Positions 1 through 6,146 of a stretch of 8,142 nucleotides of DNA are shown piece by piece. Below the pieces are notes generated by a model. The model was not told the DNA's origin. It did not search any database and saw only the letters and a list, made by a program, of their open reading frames with translations. The stretch lies in NCBI GenBank assembly GCA_030837935.1, contig JAUQXU010000458.1:1-8142 (forward strand), in the 5' to 3' direction. Position 1 is the stretch's first letter; each line of letters starts with the position of its first letter. The stretch is from Candidatus Brocadia sp. Lineage in GTDB: Bacteria; Planctomycetota; Brocadiia; Brocadiales; Brocadiaceae. Made by a program: the position numbers and the translations under genes.

Positions 1-68
1 TAAGTAAGAAAAAATTTGTTGTGACAGTTAAGACTGCAGCAGAGAAAGCCGGGATTTTTAGAAAATAG
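1..68 (+). CDS. 3' end of an upstream gene (C-terminal fragment, unidentified)
   Basis: Reading from base 3, the frame is open to a TAG at 66-68 and gives a C-terminus ending in the residues KTAAEKAGIFRK. The mixed charged and hydrophobic character looks like real protein, and the gene would start before the window. With only about 21 residues no family can be assigned. Genes for periplasmic metal-binding proteins (for example DUF4198 types) often precede cbiM-like genes, so that is one possibility by context only. The other two forward frames are closed early by stops. The fragment could also be non-coding. Confidence 0.4.
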   Translation, partial: SKKKFVVTVKTAAEKAGIFRK

Positions 69-87
69 TAAATAAAATTACCTGTAC

Positions 88-105
88 CGTCTGTGAAATC
101 TGTGG
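88..105. repeat. Short fragment resembling a dispersed intergenic repeat
   Basis: The stretch containing CTGTGAAATCTGTGG resembles the 'atctgtg / atctgcg' units of a dispersed intergenic repeat, a longer copy of which lies at 6271-6340. It is a short direct repeat of CTGTG with a spacer. I recognise the text by pattern only, and the match may be chance. Confidence 0.25.
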
Positions 106-120
106 TCTTAAAGCTTTTCT

Positions 121-159
121 AAAACCCATGCCTTCCTTACCGGAGACATGGGTTTTTTT
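121..159 (+). terminator. Intrinsic terminator or attenuator just before cbiM
   Basis: A perfect 10-bp inverted repeat (AAAACCCATG at 121-130 with CATGGGTTTT at 147-156) is followed by a T-run through 159. The loop can add a small TCC/GGA inner stem. It is a good Rho-independent terminator. Only 17 bases separate the T-run from the cbiM start, and 168-174 of these are its Shine-Dalgarno, so a cbiM promoter cannot fit downstream of the hairpin. It therefore either ends the upstream gene with partial read-through or acts as a leader attenuator for the cobalt operon. Confidence 0.75.
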
Positions 160-176
160 GTTTCGGTAGAGGGGAT

Positions 177-947
177 ATGTTGTCCAGAATAATACCAGTA
201 TTTACGTTGTCTTTTTTCCTATTCTTTGCAGCGGCAAATACGGCATATGCTATGCATATCACCGAGGGGATTTTGCCCTTTCGGTGGGTTATTACATGGT
301 TTGCTGTATCTGTGCCCTTTGTGGGGATCGGTGTGTATCATGTAAAAAGGAAAAAGAAAAAGATGCCAAGTTATCTGCCTTTGGTAGGGATGTTAGGAGC
401 GGCTGTATTTGTATTCTCCTGTTTTCCTATTCCGGTCATTGCCTTGAATGGAATGGCTACTTCCCATCCATGTGGCACAGGCATGAGCGCTGTGTTGTTG
501 GGACCTTTTGTTAGCGTGTTAGTAGCAACCATTGCCTTACTCATTCAGGCCCTGTTTCTTGCCCATGGTGGATTGACTACACTTGGCGGAAATATATTTT
601 CTATGGGTATACTGGGTTCCTTTTCAGGCTATTTTGCCTTTAAAATAGCGCAGCGGTGCAAACTCCCATTGTTTTGGTGCGGATTTCTTGCAGGCATGAT
701 TTCTGACGTATTTACTTATTTGGGCACATCAATCGAGTTAGGGCTGCTTGTGATAAACACGGGCGGGTCATTCTTTAAGGCAGCTGCGGAAATTTTTGGG
801 GTGTTTATGATGACATCCCAAGGGATTCTCTGTATTGTTGAGGGTGTTGTGGTGGGATTTGTACTGGTCTTTATTTATAAACGGAGGCCGGGTATTTTAT
901 TTCATCTTGGAGTGGTTAAAGATGATACAAAACCTATGCAGACATAA
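177..947 (+). CDS. cbiM: CbiM, substrate-specificity (S) component of the cobalt ECF transporter
   Basis: Integral inner-membrane protein of 256 residues that binds Co2+ and delivers it through the CbiQ/CbiO energising module. Residues 1-25 form a signal peptide ending in AYA, and cleavage there exposes Met-His (M26-H27) of the family signature MHITEGILP. In this family the freed N-terminus and the following histidine coordinate the metal. Other family hallmarks are the S96-H97-P-C-G-T-G segment (usually SHPTGTG or similar) and LAHGGLTTLGGN around residues 128-138. Several hydrophobic membrane segments follow, with a basic cytoplasmic end. The Shine-Dalgarno AGAGGGG (168-174) sits very close to the ATG. 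A start at the internal ATG (M26) would lose the signal peptide and is disfavoured. Cobalt rather than nickel is inferred from the cobalamin genes downstream. Confidence 0.93.
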   Translation: MLSRIIPVFTLSFFLFFAAANTAYAMHITEGILPFRWVITWFAVSVPFVGIGVYHVKRKKKKMPSYLPLVGMLGAAVFVFSCFPIPVIALNGMATSHPCGTGMSAVLLGPFVSVLVATIALLIQALFLAHGGLTTLGGNIFSMGILGSFSGYFAFKIAQRCKLPLFWCGFLAGMISDVFTYLGTSIELGLLVINTGGSFFKAAAEIFGVFMMTSQGILCIVEGVVVGFVLVFIYKRRPGILFHLGVVKDDTKPMQT

Positions 948-1308
948 GTTAATAATGAGTGACCCCGGAGAAGCAAAGGACACAAAAAAAAATGAACATG
1001 GATCTCCACGAATACAGCAAATTTTCCTTGCTTTTATACTATCAATGTTACTCTCTCCGGTATTGTTTGCAGAAGGGCAGCCAGGGAAAAATGACATCTC
1101 TGCAACACAATCAGGTGAAGAAGGGGCATGGACGGGTATTGATGTGAGTATTGTGGGTAAATATGCATCGAAATATGGTCGTCCTCCCCGTGACCCTTAT
1201 ATTAATACCGACCAGGGCGATTTACTCCTTTTTGTGTTTACCCTTGCAGGAGTGATTGGTGGGTTTGTTATTGGGTTTAATGCACGTAAACTTTTTTATG
1301 AAAAATAG
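922..1308 (+). CDS. Small two-helix membrane partner of CbiM, in the CbiN position
   Basis: A 128-residue protein with one hydrophobic helix at about 31-50 and a second at about 101-120, separated by a hydrophilic, probably periplasmic loop. The conserved-looking block is in the second half: GRPPRDPYINTDQGDLLLF, then a glycine-rich helix (VFTLAGVIGGFVIGF) and a short basic tail. Size, topology and position between cbiM and cbiQ match the auxiliary CbiN/NikN-type subunits that ECF metal transporters need for ion loading. The sequence is not a textbook CbiN, so no symbol is given. The chosen ATG (922) has GGAG nine bases upstream and overlaps the end of cbiM by 26 bases. An alternative ATG at 955, seven bases after the cbiM stop, would give 117 residues without a clear Shine-Dalgarno. 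Either way translation is probably coupled to cbiM. Confidence 0.72.
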   Translation: MIQNLCRHKLIMSDPGEAKDTKKNEHGSPRIQQIFLAFILSMLLSPVLFAEGQPGKNDISATQSGEEGAWTGIDVSIVGKYASKYGRPPRDPYINTDQGDLLLFVFTLAGVIGGFVIGFNARKLFYEK

Positions 1309-1357
1309 GTGGTTTCGTTCTCACAGAAAAATTGGAACAGATATAACCTGAAAGAAC

Positions 1358-1376
1358 AAAAACCGGAAGGTTTTTT
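1358..1376 (+). terminator. Weak hairpin with T-run between the CbiN-like gene and cbiQ
   Basis: AAAAACC, a GGAA tetraloop and GGTTTTTT form a 7-bp stem followed by Ts. With only two G-C pairs it is a weak terminator at best. It lies in the only sizeable gap inside the transporter cluster (1309-1432) and might reduce read-through into cbiQ or protect the upstream transcript end. No other feature is clear in the gap. Confidence 0.28.
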
Positions 1377-1432
1377 ATCTAAAAGAAAAGAGAAATATTT
1401 TCATTGTAGTACGATAACGGTTAGTGTTGCCT

Positions 1433-2221
1433 ATGGATTTCTTCCATCATACATTTTCTGATGTGTATGCCCGTAAAAATAATTGGCTAACAAGGATTGA
1501 CGTAAGGGTGAAGTTGTTTTACGTCATTTCGTTGCTTGCAATAAATTTATGGGCAAAGAACATATTCATTCCGTTACTTTTCCTTTCGATATCCTTTATC
1601 GTACTCTTTTCTATAAGAACCCCTCTCTTCGCAATACTTCGAAGCATGCTGATACCAATTTCTTTTGCAATCTTAATCTTAATCGTTAAGGGACTGCATG
1701 AAGGTGAAAAGGAATGGCTCTCTCTTTCAATTGTGGGTTACAAAATGACATTCCGTGAAGAAGGATTGAGGAGCGGACTTCATACCTGCAGCAAGGTATT
1801 AGGGGGCATTTCATTAGTAATCACATTTTCTTTTACTACAACAATAAGTCGGCTGTGCGCCGGTCTAAAATGGTTTTACGTACCAAACACCATGATCGAA
1901 CTCCTGGCATTTATGTATCGGTATATTTTTCTGCTTTTCGATGAAGTATCTACGATGTGGACTGCCCAAAAATCACGCTTGGGCCATGCCTCGTGGGGGA
2001 AAATGATAAAATCGTCAGGAGTCTTATGTGGTTTGCTGATTATGCGTGCCTTTGATAGGGCAGAACGAACCTATGAAGCAATGTATGTCAGAGGTTACGA
2101 CGGCGGTAGCATATTGACGGTTAACTTGTCGCCGTGGAGAAAGGAAGACTATGCATCTTTCATCGGAATGGTTTTTGTTGCACCCATGCTTGTTTATACA
2201 GGAAATATATACGTATGGTGA
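1433..2221 (+). CDS. cbiQ: CbiQ, transmembrane coupling (T) component of the cobalt ECF transporter
   Basis: Inner-membrane EcfT-family protein of about 262 residues that links the CbiM substrate subunit to the CbiO ATPase. The N-terminal segment with IDVRVKLF matches the conserved region preceding the first EcfT helix. Hydrophobic helices follow at about 26-60, 65-85 and 120-140, and near the C-terminus. The two cytoplasmic coupling motifs that contact the ATPase are both visible: A178-QKSRLG and A216-MYVRG. The start is uncertain: ATG 1433 was chosen, while a GTG at 1424 adds three residues, and neither has a strong Shine-Dalgarno. The gene follows a 124-base gap and overlaps the start of cbiO by seven bases, consistent with translational coupling. 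Confidence 0.92.
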   Translation: MDFFHHTFSDVYARKNNWLTRIDVRVKLFYVISLLAINLWAKNIFIPLLFLSISFIVLFSIRTPLFAILRSMLIPISFAILILIVKGLHEGEKEWLSLSIVGYKMTFREEGLRSGLHTCSKVLGGISLVITFSFTTTISRLCAGLKWFYVPNTMIELLAFMYRYIFLLFDEVSTMWTAQKSRLGHASWGKMIKSSGVLCGLLIMRAFDRAERTYEAMYVRGYDGGSILTVNLSPWRKEDYASFIGMVFVAPMLVYTGNIYVW

Positions 2222-3087
2222 TTCTTCAGATCAGGAATGTCCAATACCAGTATTATGACGGAACGCATGCACTGCGTGATGTTTCCTTAGATATCCGGCG
2301 GGGGGAATTTTTAGCCATCCTTGGCCCCAATGGTTCTGGCAAGACGACGCTGTTAAAACACTTCAACGGTTTATTAAAACCGATGAAAGGGGAGATACTA
2401 TTAGAGCAAAAATCTTTTAAACAATATTCCTCCAGAGAGATATTTCAAAAAGTGGGCATCGTATTTCAAGATCCAAATGATCAGTTGTTTGCCCCATCGG
2501 TGTGGGAGGATGTGGCCTTCGGACCTTTGAATCTGGGGCTGTCAAAGGACGAGATTGCCTACAGGGTTGATGATGCATTGTCACTCGTGGACATGAATTT
2601 GTGTGCAAATAAGACCGTGGATGCCTTGAGTTTCGGGCAAAAGAAGCGGATTTGCATTGCCGGGGTGCTCGCAATGAAACCAGAAATACTTGTCCTTGAC
2701 GAGCCTACCTGTGGCCTTGACCCTGCCGGTGTTACTTCTCTTATGACACTGCTGAAAGAGTTGAACGGTAAGCACGGTATCACCATTATTATGGCAACTA
2801 ATACGGTAGATTTGGTGCCTCTTTATATGAATCGTTTGGCAATTATGTATCATGGCAGTATCCTGAAGGCAGGTACCCCGGAACAGGTATTTTCAAATAT
2901 CGAAGAAATAAGGCATGCCTGTCTGGAACTTCCCCAGATTGCTCAGTTAATGCAGATTTTAAGGGACGAAGATCATCTTCCCATGGACAGGTTGCCTCTT
3001 ACGGTTGGAGAAGCAAGAAAGTTTTTAATATCCAGGCAACATGATAATCATTCATGGCCTGCAATTGGCCTGAAATATTCATGCTGA
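2215..3087 (+). CDS. cbiO: CbiO, ATPase (A) component of the cobalt ECF transporter, with an altered H-loop
   Basis: Cytoplasmic ABC ATPase of 290 residues, expected to form a homodimer that powers Co2+ uptake through CbiQ. Visible motifs are Walker A GPNGSGKTT (37-45, K43), Q-loop Q85 in VFQDPNDQLF, signature LSFGQ (138-142, where LSGGQ is usual) and Walker B ILVLDEP (D162, E163) with the D-loop GLDP. The switch-histidine position is atypical: family members usually read ATHDVDLVP, but here the text is ATNTVDLVP, with Asn at residue 196. The ATG at 2215 overlaps the cbiQ stop and has AGGA 11 bases upstream. An in-frame ATG at 2134 lies well inside cbiQ and would add 27 residues unlike CbiO. 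The last 15-20 residues show no known domain. Confidence 0.93.
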   Translation: MVILQIRNVQYQYYDGTHALRDVSLDIRRGEFLAILGPNGSGKTTLLKHFNGLLKPMKGEILLEQKSFKQYSSREIFQKVGIVFQDPNDQLFAPSVWEDVAFGPLNLGLSKDEIAYRVDDALSLVDMNLCANKTVDALSFGQKKRICIAGVLAMKPEILVLDEPTCGLDPAGVTSLMTLLKELNGKHGITIIMATNTVDLVPLYMNRLAIMYHGSILKAGTPEQVFSNIEEIRHACLELPQIAQLMQILRDEDHLPMDRLPLTVGEARKFLISRQHDNHSWPAIGLKYSC

Positions 3088-3108
3088 CGAGTCGGCACAA
3101 GGGATCGT

Positions 3109-4206
3109 ATGTTTAAAGGTCACGGCGGAAATATAAAGCATAGTACGGATCACTTGCCCCAGAGTGTTAACAGCGGGAGTGGAAGAAACGGAATCCTCGA
3201 TTTTAGCGCAAGTATTAATCCCCTGGGATACCCGGAAAAAATCAGAAAAGTTGTATGTGAAAATTTCGATGATATAGTGCATTATCCCGATATTGATTGC
3301 TCCGCCCTAAGAAAATGTATTTCCCGGAAGATTGGACATTCGGATGATGAAATCATTGTCGGGAATGGTTCCACAGAGTTATTTTATTTAATCCCCCGTG
3401 CACTAAGGCCGAAAAAAGGGATAGTTTTTCAGCCCACCTTTAGTGAATTTGCCGAGGCGCTGAAAAACAGCCACACAGGAGTATTTCATACGGTACTAAA
3501 GGAAAAAGACGGTTTTTGCTTTGAATATGATAAAGACCATTTTCAGGATAAGAAAACAGAGATGGCTTTTCTCTGTAATCCCAATAATCCTACAGGACAA
3601 TTGGTTGAAAAGGCCGTAATCCTGAATATGGTGAGACAGCACCCGGATGTAACGTTCGTTGTGGATGAGGCTTTTATGGATTTTGTTGATGAGCCGGAAA
3701 GACACAGTGTTATACATGATGCGGGGGCAATACGTAATCTGATTGTGGTCCGGTCGCTTACAAAATTTTATGGTTTTCCCGGTTTAAGGGCAGGATACCT
3801 TGTTGCACACGCAGATCTAGCAATAAAATTTATGGAGTACAAGGAGCCATGGTCTGTGAATACCTTCGCTCAGTGTGCTGCGATGGTTGCCATGGAAGAC
3901 GAAGAGTTCATTTCCAGAAGCAGGAAGTTTATGTTTGACGAACGATTGTTTTTGTTTAACGAACTATCCAATATCCGGGGGCTTTTGCCTTATGAACCGA
4001 CGGCTAATTATATATTTATCAAAATAAATGTAAACAATATGACGTCTTTGTTGTTACGTCAGCACCTGTTAGAGGATGGCATTGCCATTCGTGATTGTTC
4101 AAACTTTATAGGACTCAGCGATAGGTATTTTCGAGTAGCGGTGAAGACAAGGGATGAAAACATGAGGCTTATTGCTACATTGAAAAGCATAATCTATGAC
4201 AAATAG
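3109..4206 (+). CDS. cobD: CobD-type L-threonine-O-3-phosphate decarboxylase (PLP enzyme)
   Basis: A 365-residue fold-type I aminotransferase-like enzyme. Salmonella CobD decarboxylates threonine phosphate to (R)-1-aminopropan-2-ol phosphate, the linker joining corrin ring and nucleotide loop in B12. Visible marks are HGGNI near the N-terminus, the DFSASINPLG block typical of CobD, GNGSTELF (phosphate binding of PLP), CNPNNPTG (156-163), VDEAFMDF with D186 contacting the pyridine nitrogen, and SLTKFYGFPGLRAGY with the Schiff-base lysine K219. The closest alternative is histidinol-phosphate aminotransferase (HisC). The SINPLG segment and the location between cobalt uptake genes and cobQ favour CobD. 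The start has AAGGGA just upstream, 21 bases after cbiO, and the 3' end overlaps cobQ by 11 bases. Confidence 0.88.
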   Translation: MFKGHGGNIKHSTDHLPQSVNSGSGRNGILDFSASINPLGYPEKIRKVVCENFDDIVHYPDIDCSALRKCISRKIGHSDDEIIVGNGSTELFYLIPRALRPKKGIVFQPTFSEFAEALKNSHTGVFHTVLKEKDGFCFEYDKDHFQDKKTEMAFLCNPNNPTGQLVEKAVILNMVRQHPDVTFVVDEAFMDFVDEPERHSVIHDAGAIRNLIVVRSLTKFYGFPGLRAGYLVAHADLAIKFMEYKEPWSVNTFAQCAAMVAMEDEEFISRSRKFMFDERLFLFNELSNIRGLLPYEPTANYIFIKINVNNMTSLLLRQHLLEDGIAIRDCSNFIGLSDRYFRVAVKTRDENMRLIATLKSIIYDK

Positions 4207-5854
4207 ATCTATTATGATACAGGGTACGGGTTCACATGTGGGCAAGAGTATCCTGGTATGTGCCCTGTGTCGTATTTTGAAACAGGACGGTTATCGGGTT
4301 GCACCGTTTAAAGCCCAAAATATGGCGTTAAATTCCTTTGTGACGAAAGACGGAAAAGAAATGGGACGTGCGCAGGTGGCTCAGGCTGAGGCGGCAGGAA
4401 TCGAACCTATGATAGAGATGAATCCCATACTCCTCAAACCTACAGGAGACTGTGGTTCACAGGTCATTGTCATGGGGAAACCCGTGGGGAACATGACAGC
4501 GAAAGAGTATTATCAGAAGAAGAGTGAATTCATTTCAATCATAAAAGAAGCTTACGATACATTAAAAAAACAATTCGATATTATTGTTATTGAAGGGGCA
4601 GGCAGCCCGGCCGAGATAAATCTGAAGGATGGAGATATCGTTAATATGGGCATGGCTCAGATGGCATCGGCCCCCGTATTGTTGGTAACAGATATTGACC
4701 GGGGCGGTGCTTTTGCATGGATTGTTGGAACGTTAGAATTGTTAACAGCAGCAGAGAGAAACATGGTCAAAGGCATTGTGTTTAACAAATTCCGGGGAGA
4801 CAAAGAAATATTGAAGCCCGGATTGGACATGCTTGAAAGCCGTATAAACAAACCCGTTACAGGTGTTATCCCTTACATCCACAACCTTAATATAGATGAC
4901 GAAGATTCTGTTTCGCTTGAATCGAATAAGAAATTTACTCAATCTCGAACTAAAAACCTCCCCTTCTCCCCTCCTTCGCAAGGAGGGGAAATAGGGGTGG
5001 TTATAGAATCAAAAAGTAACCCATTTGATATTGAACAATTACATAACAACGATATTAATATTACAGGAAATGATTTCATAGATATTGTTGTAATCAAACT
5101 ACCCCGTATCTCAAATTTTACGGATTTCACTGTATTCACTTATGAAGATAATGTGAAGGTAAGATTTGTGGATAAGGTCGAAGATATTGGCAAACCAGAT
5201 TTACTGATCATCCCGGGCACAAAAAATACTATAGGGGATTTAACGTTTTTGAGAGAACGGCATATTTCTGAAGAAATTAAAAATTTATCACTATGCGGAA
5301 CAATGATTATTGGTATTTGTGGTGGATACCAGATGTTAGGAAGACAGATTAACGACCCTCTTCATGTGGAATCATCGAAAGATAGCATTCAGGGATTGGG
5401 CTTGCTGAACACCATAACTACCTTTGCCAGGGAAAAACAGACCTATCAGGTAAAGGCATCCCTGCTTGATCATGAAAATTTGTTTCATGTCAGTGATGAG
5501 TTAGCGGGCTATGAGATTCACATGGGAGACACGATATTTAACGGGCATAATGCTATGAAGCCTTTCGCAAGGATTACCGAACGGGCAGGAAAGATGGCAA
5601 GTATCCTGGATGGCTGTGTTTCTGCCGATGGCAACATCGTGGGCACGTATTTACACGGTATTTTTGACAATGATACTTTCAGAATGGGACTTATTAACCA
5701 TGTAAAATTTAAAAAAGGACTAAAACCATCGACCAGATGTCACGTAAATTTTAAAAGCATGAAAGAGGATAAATATAATAAATTGGCCACTATTGTCAGG
5801 GCAAATATGGACATTCCCATGATTTACAATCTATTGAAGGAGTACAAAATGTAA
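4196..5854 (+). CDS. cobQ: CobQ/CbiP cobyric acid synthase, carrying an inserted palindromic repeat
   Basis: Glutamine-dependent amidase that converts adenosylcobyrinic acid a,c-diamide to adenosylcobyric acid by four ATP-driven amidations. The N-terminal synthetase domain begins IMIQGTGSHVGKS (P-loop-like, residues 6-18), followed by KAQNMALNS and the IEGAGSPAEINL and DIDRGGAFA blocks. The C-terminal class I glutamine amidotransferase domain has the nucleophile C375 in GICGGYQMLG and the catalytic H487 in TYLHGIFDN. At 552 residues it is longer than typical CobQ/CbiP (about 480-510). The excess lies between the two domains (about residues 243-285), where NLPFSPPSQGGEIGVV is encoded by a palindromic repeat. 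The frame stays open and all catalytic motifs are intact, so the enzyme is probably functional. It starts inside the end of cobD. A start at M7 (4214) is possible. Confidence 0.94.
   Translation: MTNRSIMIQGTGSHVGKSILVCALCRILKQDGYRVAPFKAQNMALNSFVTKDGKEMGRAQVAQAEAAGIEPMIEMNPILLKPTGDCGSQVIVMGKPVGNMTAKEYYQKKSEFISIIKEAYDTLKKQFDIIVIEGAGSPAEINLKDGDIVNMGMAQMASAPVLLVTDIDRGGAFAWIVGTLELLTAAERNMVKGIVFNKFRGDKEILKPGLDMLESRINKPVTGVIPYIHNLNIDDEDSVSLESNKKFTQSRTKNLPFSPPSQGGEIGVVIESKSNPFDIEQLHNNDINITGNDFIDIVVIKLPRISNFTDFTVFTYEDNVKVRFVDKVEDIGKPDLLIIPGTKNTIGDLTFLRERHISEEIKNLSLCGTMIIGICGGYQMLGRQINDPLHVESSKDSIQGLGLLNTITTFAREKQTYQVKASLLDHENLFHVSDELAGYEIHMGDTIFNGHNAMKPFARITERAGKMASILDGCVSADGNIVGTYLHGIFDNDTFRMGLINHVKFKKGLKPSTRCHVNFKSMKEDKYNKLATIVRANMDIPMIYNLLKEYKM
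4955..5002. repeat. Palindromic repeat element inserted in frame within cobQ
   Basis: A 48-base imperfect palindrome. The inner stem is nine perfect pairs (CCCCTCCTT at 4968-4976 with AAGGAGGGG at 4980-4988, loop CGC). The outer arms AACCTCCCC (4955-4963) and GGGGTGGTT (4994-5002) pair with one mismatch. The form matches a well-known type of dispersed palindromic repeat seen in many bacterial genomes, usually between genes. Here it lies inside cobQ and is read as residues 254-269, at the junction of the synthetase and amidotransferase domains, where an extra loop is tolerable. Confidence 0.8.
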
Positions 5855-5904
5855 CTTTAAGTAGTCCAATATAAATTACAAATCCCACATATAGGTGTCC
5901 CAGA

Positions 5905-5920
5905 CAATCCAAATGGATTG
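5905..5920 (+). other. Small hairpin between cobQ and the first riboswitch
   Basis: CAATCC, loop AAAT and GGATTG form a perfect 6-bp hairpin. It is not followed by a T-run, so it is not a good terminator for cobQ. No terminator is visible between the cobQ stop (5854) and the riboswitch. A TATAAA at 5870-5875 could be a -10 element, but no convincing -35 box precedes it. Confidence 0.3.
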
Positions 5921-5925
5921 ATTGT

Positions 5926-6090
5926 GACTAAAAGGGAATCCCAGCTTCATTTTTCATGGAGAAAAGGGAACGGTACCGCCGCTGTAGTCGGTGACGAACG
6001 TTGCAAAAGCCACTGAAAAGCCGTTTAAACGGTTTTCCGGGAAGGCGCAATAAGTAGGATGATCCGCCAGTCAGAAGACCTGCCTGTAAT
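5926..6090 (+). promoter_or_regulatory. Cobalamin riboswitch 1 (upstream member of a tandem pair)
   Basis: The aptamer order is recognisable: AAAAGGGAATCC (from about 5930), a long P4-like arm, GGGAACGG, the L5 region ACCGCCGCTGTAG (5975-5987), GGTGACGAACGTTGC, GCCACTG, an arm with near-palindromic AAGCCGTTTAAACGGTTTT, GGGAAGGCGCA, AGTAGGAT, and the B12 box CCAGTCAGAAGACCTGCC (6067-6084). It binds a cobalamin, probably as the off signal. It shares a block with 45 of 49 bases identical to riboswitch 2 (6011-6059 versus 6429-6477). Its L5 differs from the common CCCCGCAACTG form. Downstream come a Shine-Dalgarno, a mini-ORF and a terminator rather than a normal gene. The outer P1 stem is weak by eye, so the 5' boundary is approximate. 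Confidence 0.9.
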
Positions 6091-6104
6091 GTTTTGCCGA
6101 AAAA

Positions 6105-6127
6105 CTTCTTCGTAGTAAAGGAGGTGG
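6105..6127 (+). promoter_or_regulatory. Strong Shine-Dalgarno of the mini-ORF with possible sequestering pairings
   Basis: AAAGGAGGT (6117-6125) is a near-perfect Shine-Dalgarno six bases before ATG 6132. It can be masked in two ways. CTTCTT (6105-6110) pairs with AAGGAG (6118-6123), with one G-U. The riboswitch L5 segment CCGCC (5976-5980) can pair with GGTGG (6123-6127), with one G-U, like the L5-L13 kissing loop of cobalamin riboswitches. This suggests ligand-controlled ribosome access. The pairings are read by eye, not computed. Confidence 0.55.
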
Positions 6128-6131
6128 CGTA

Positions 6132-6146
6132 ATGTCCATTTTGTAA
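6132..6146 (+). CDS. Four-residue mini-ORF (MSIL) between riboswitch 1 and its terminator
   Basis: ATG TCC ATT TTG TAA encodes Met-Ser-Ile-Leu. It is preceded at ideal spacing by one of the best Shine-Dalgarno sequences in the window, and its stop codon overlaps the first bases of the terminator stem (6145-6155). A ribosome starting or ending here would cover the left arm of that hairpin. I infer a leader peptide whose translation, not its product, matters: without B12 the ribosome binds and hinders the terminator, and with B12 the Shine-Dalgarno is masked and the terminator forms. It could instead be the remnant of a lost gene formerly controlled by this riboswitch. No homolog is known to me. 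Confidence 0.45.
   Translation: MSIL

Noticed and set aside
835..921. Extension of the small subunit gene upstream into cbiM
   Set aside because: The added residues are an out-of-frame reading of the conserved CbiM C-terminus; starts at 922 or 955 suit a small two-helix protein better.
2417..2853. Several overlapping antisense ORFs within cbiO
   Set aside because: They are complements of a gene with all ABC motifs in order; none shows recognisable motifs or a start signal.
3109..4206. Assigning the PLP enzyme as hisC
   Set aside because: The fold is shared, but the DFSASINPLG block and the cobalamin neighbours favour CobD.
4920..5080. Frameshift or pseudogene in cobQ at the repeat
   Set aside because: The reading frame continues through the repeat to an intact amidotransferase domain with C375 and H487, so it is an in-frame insertion.
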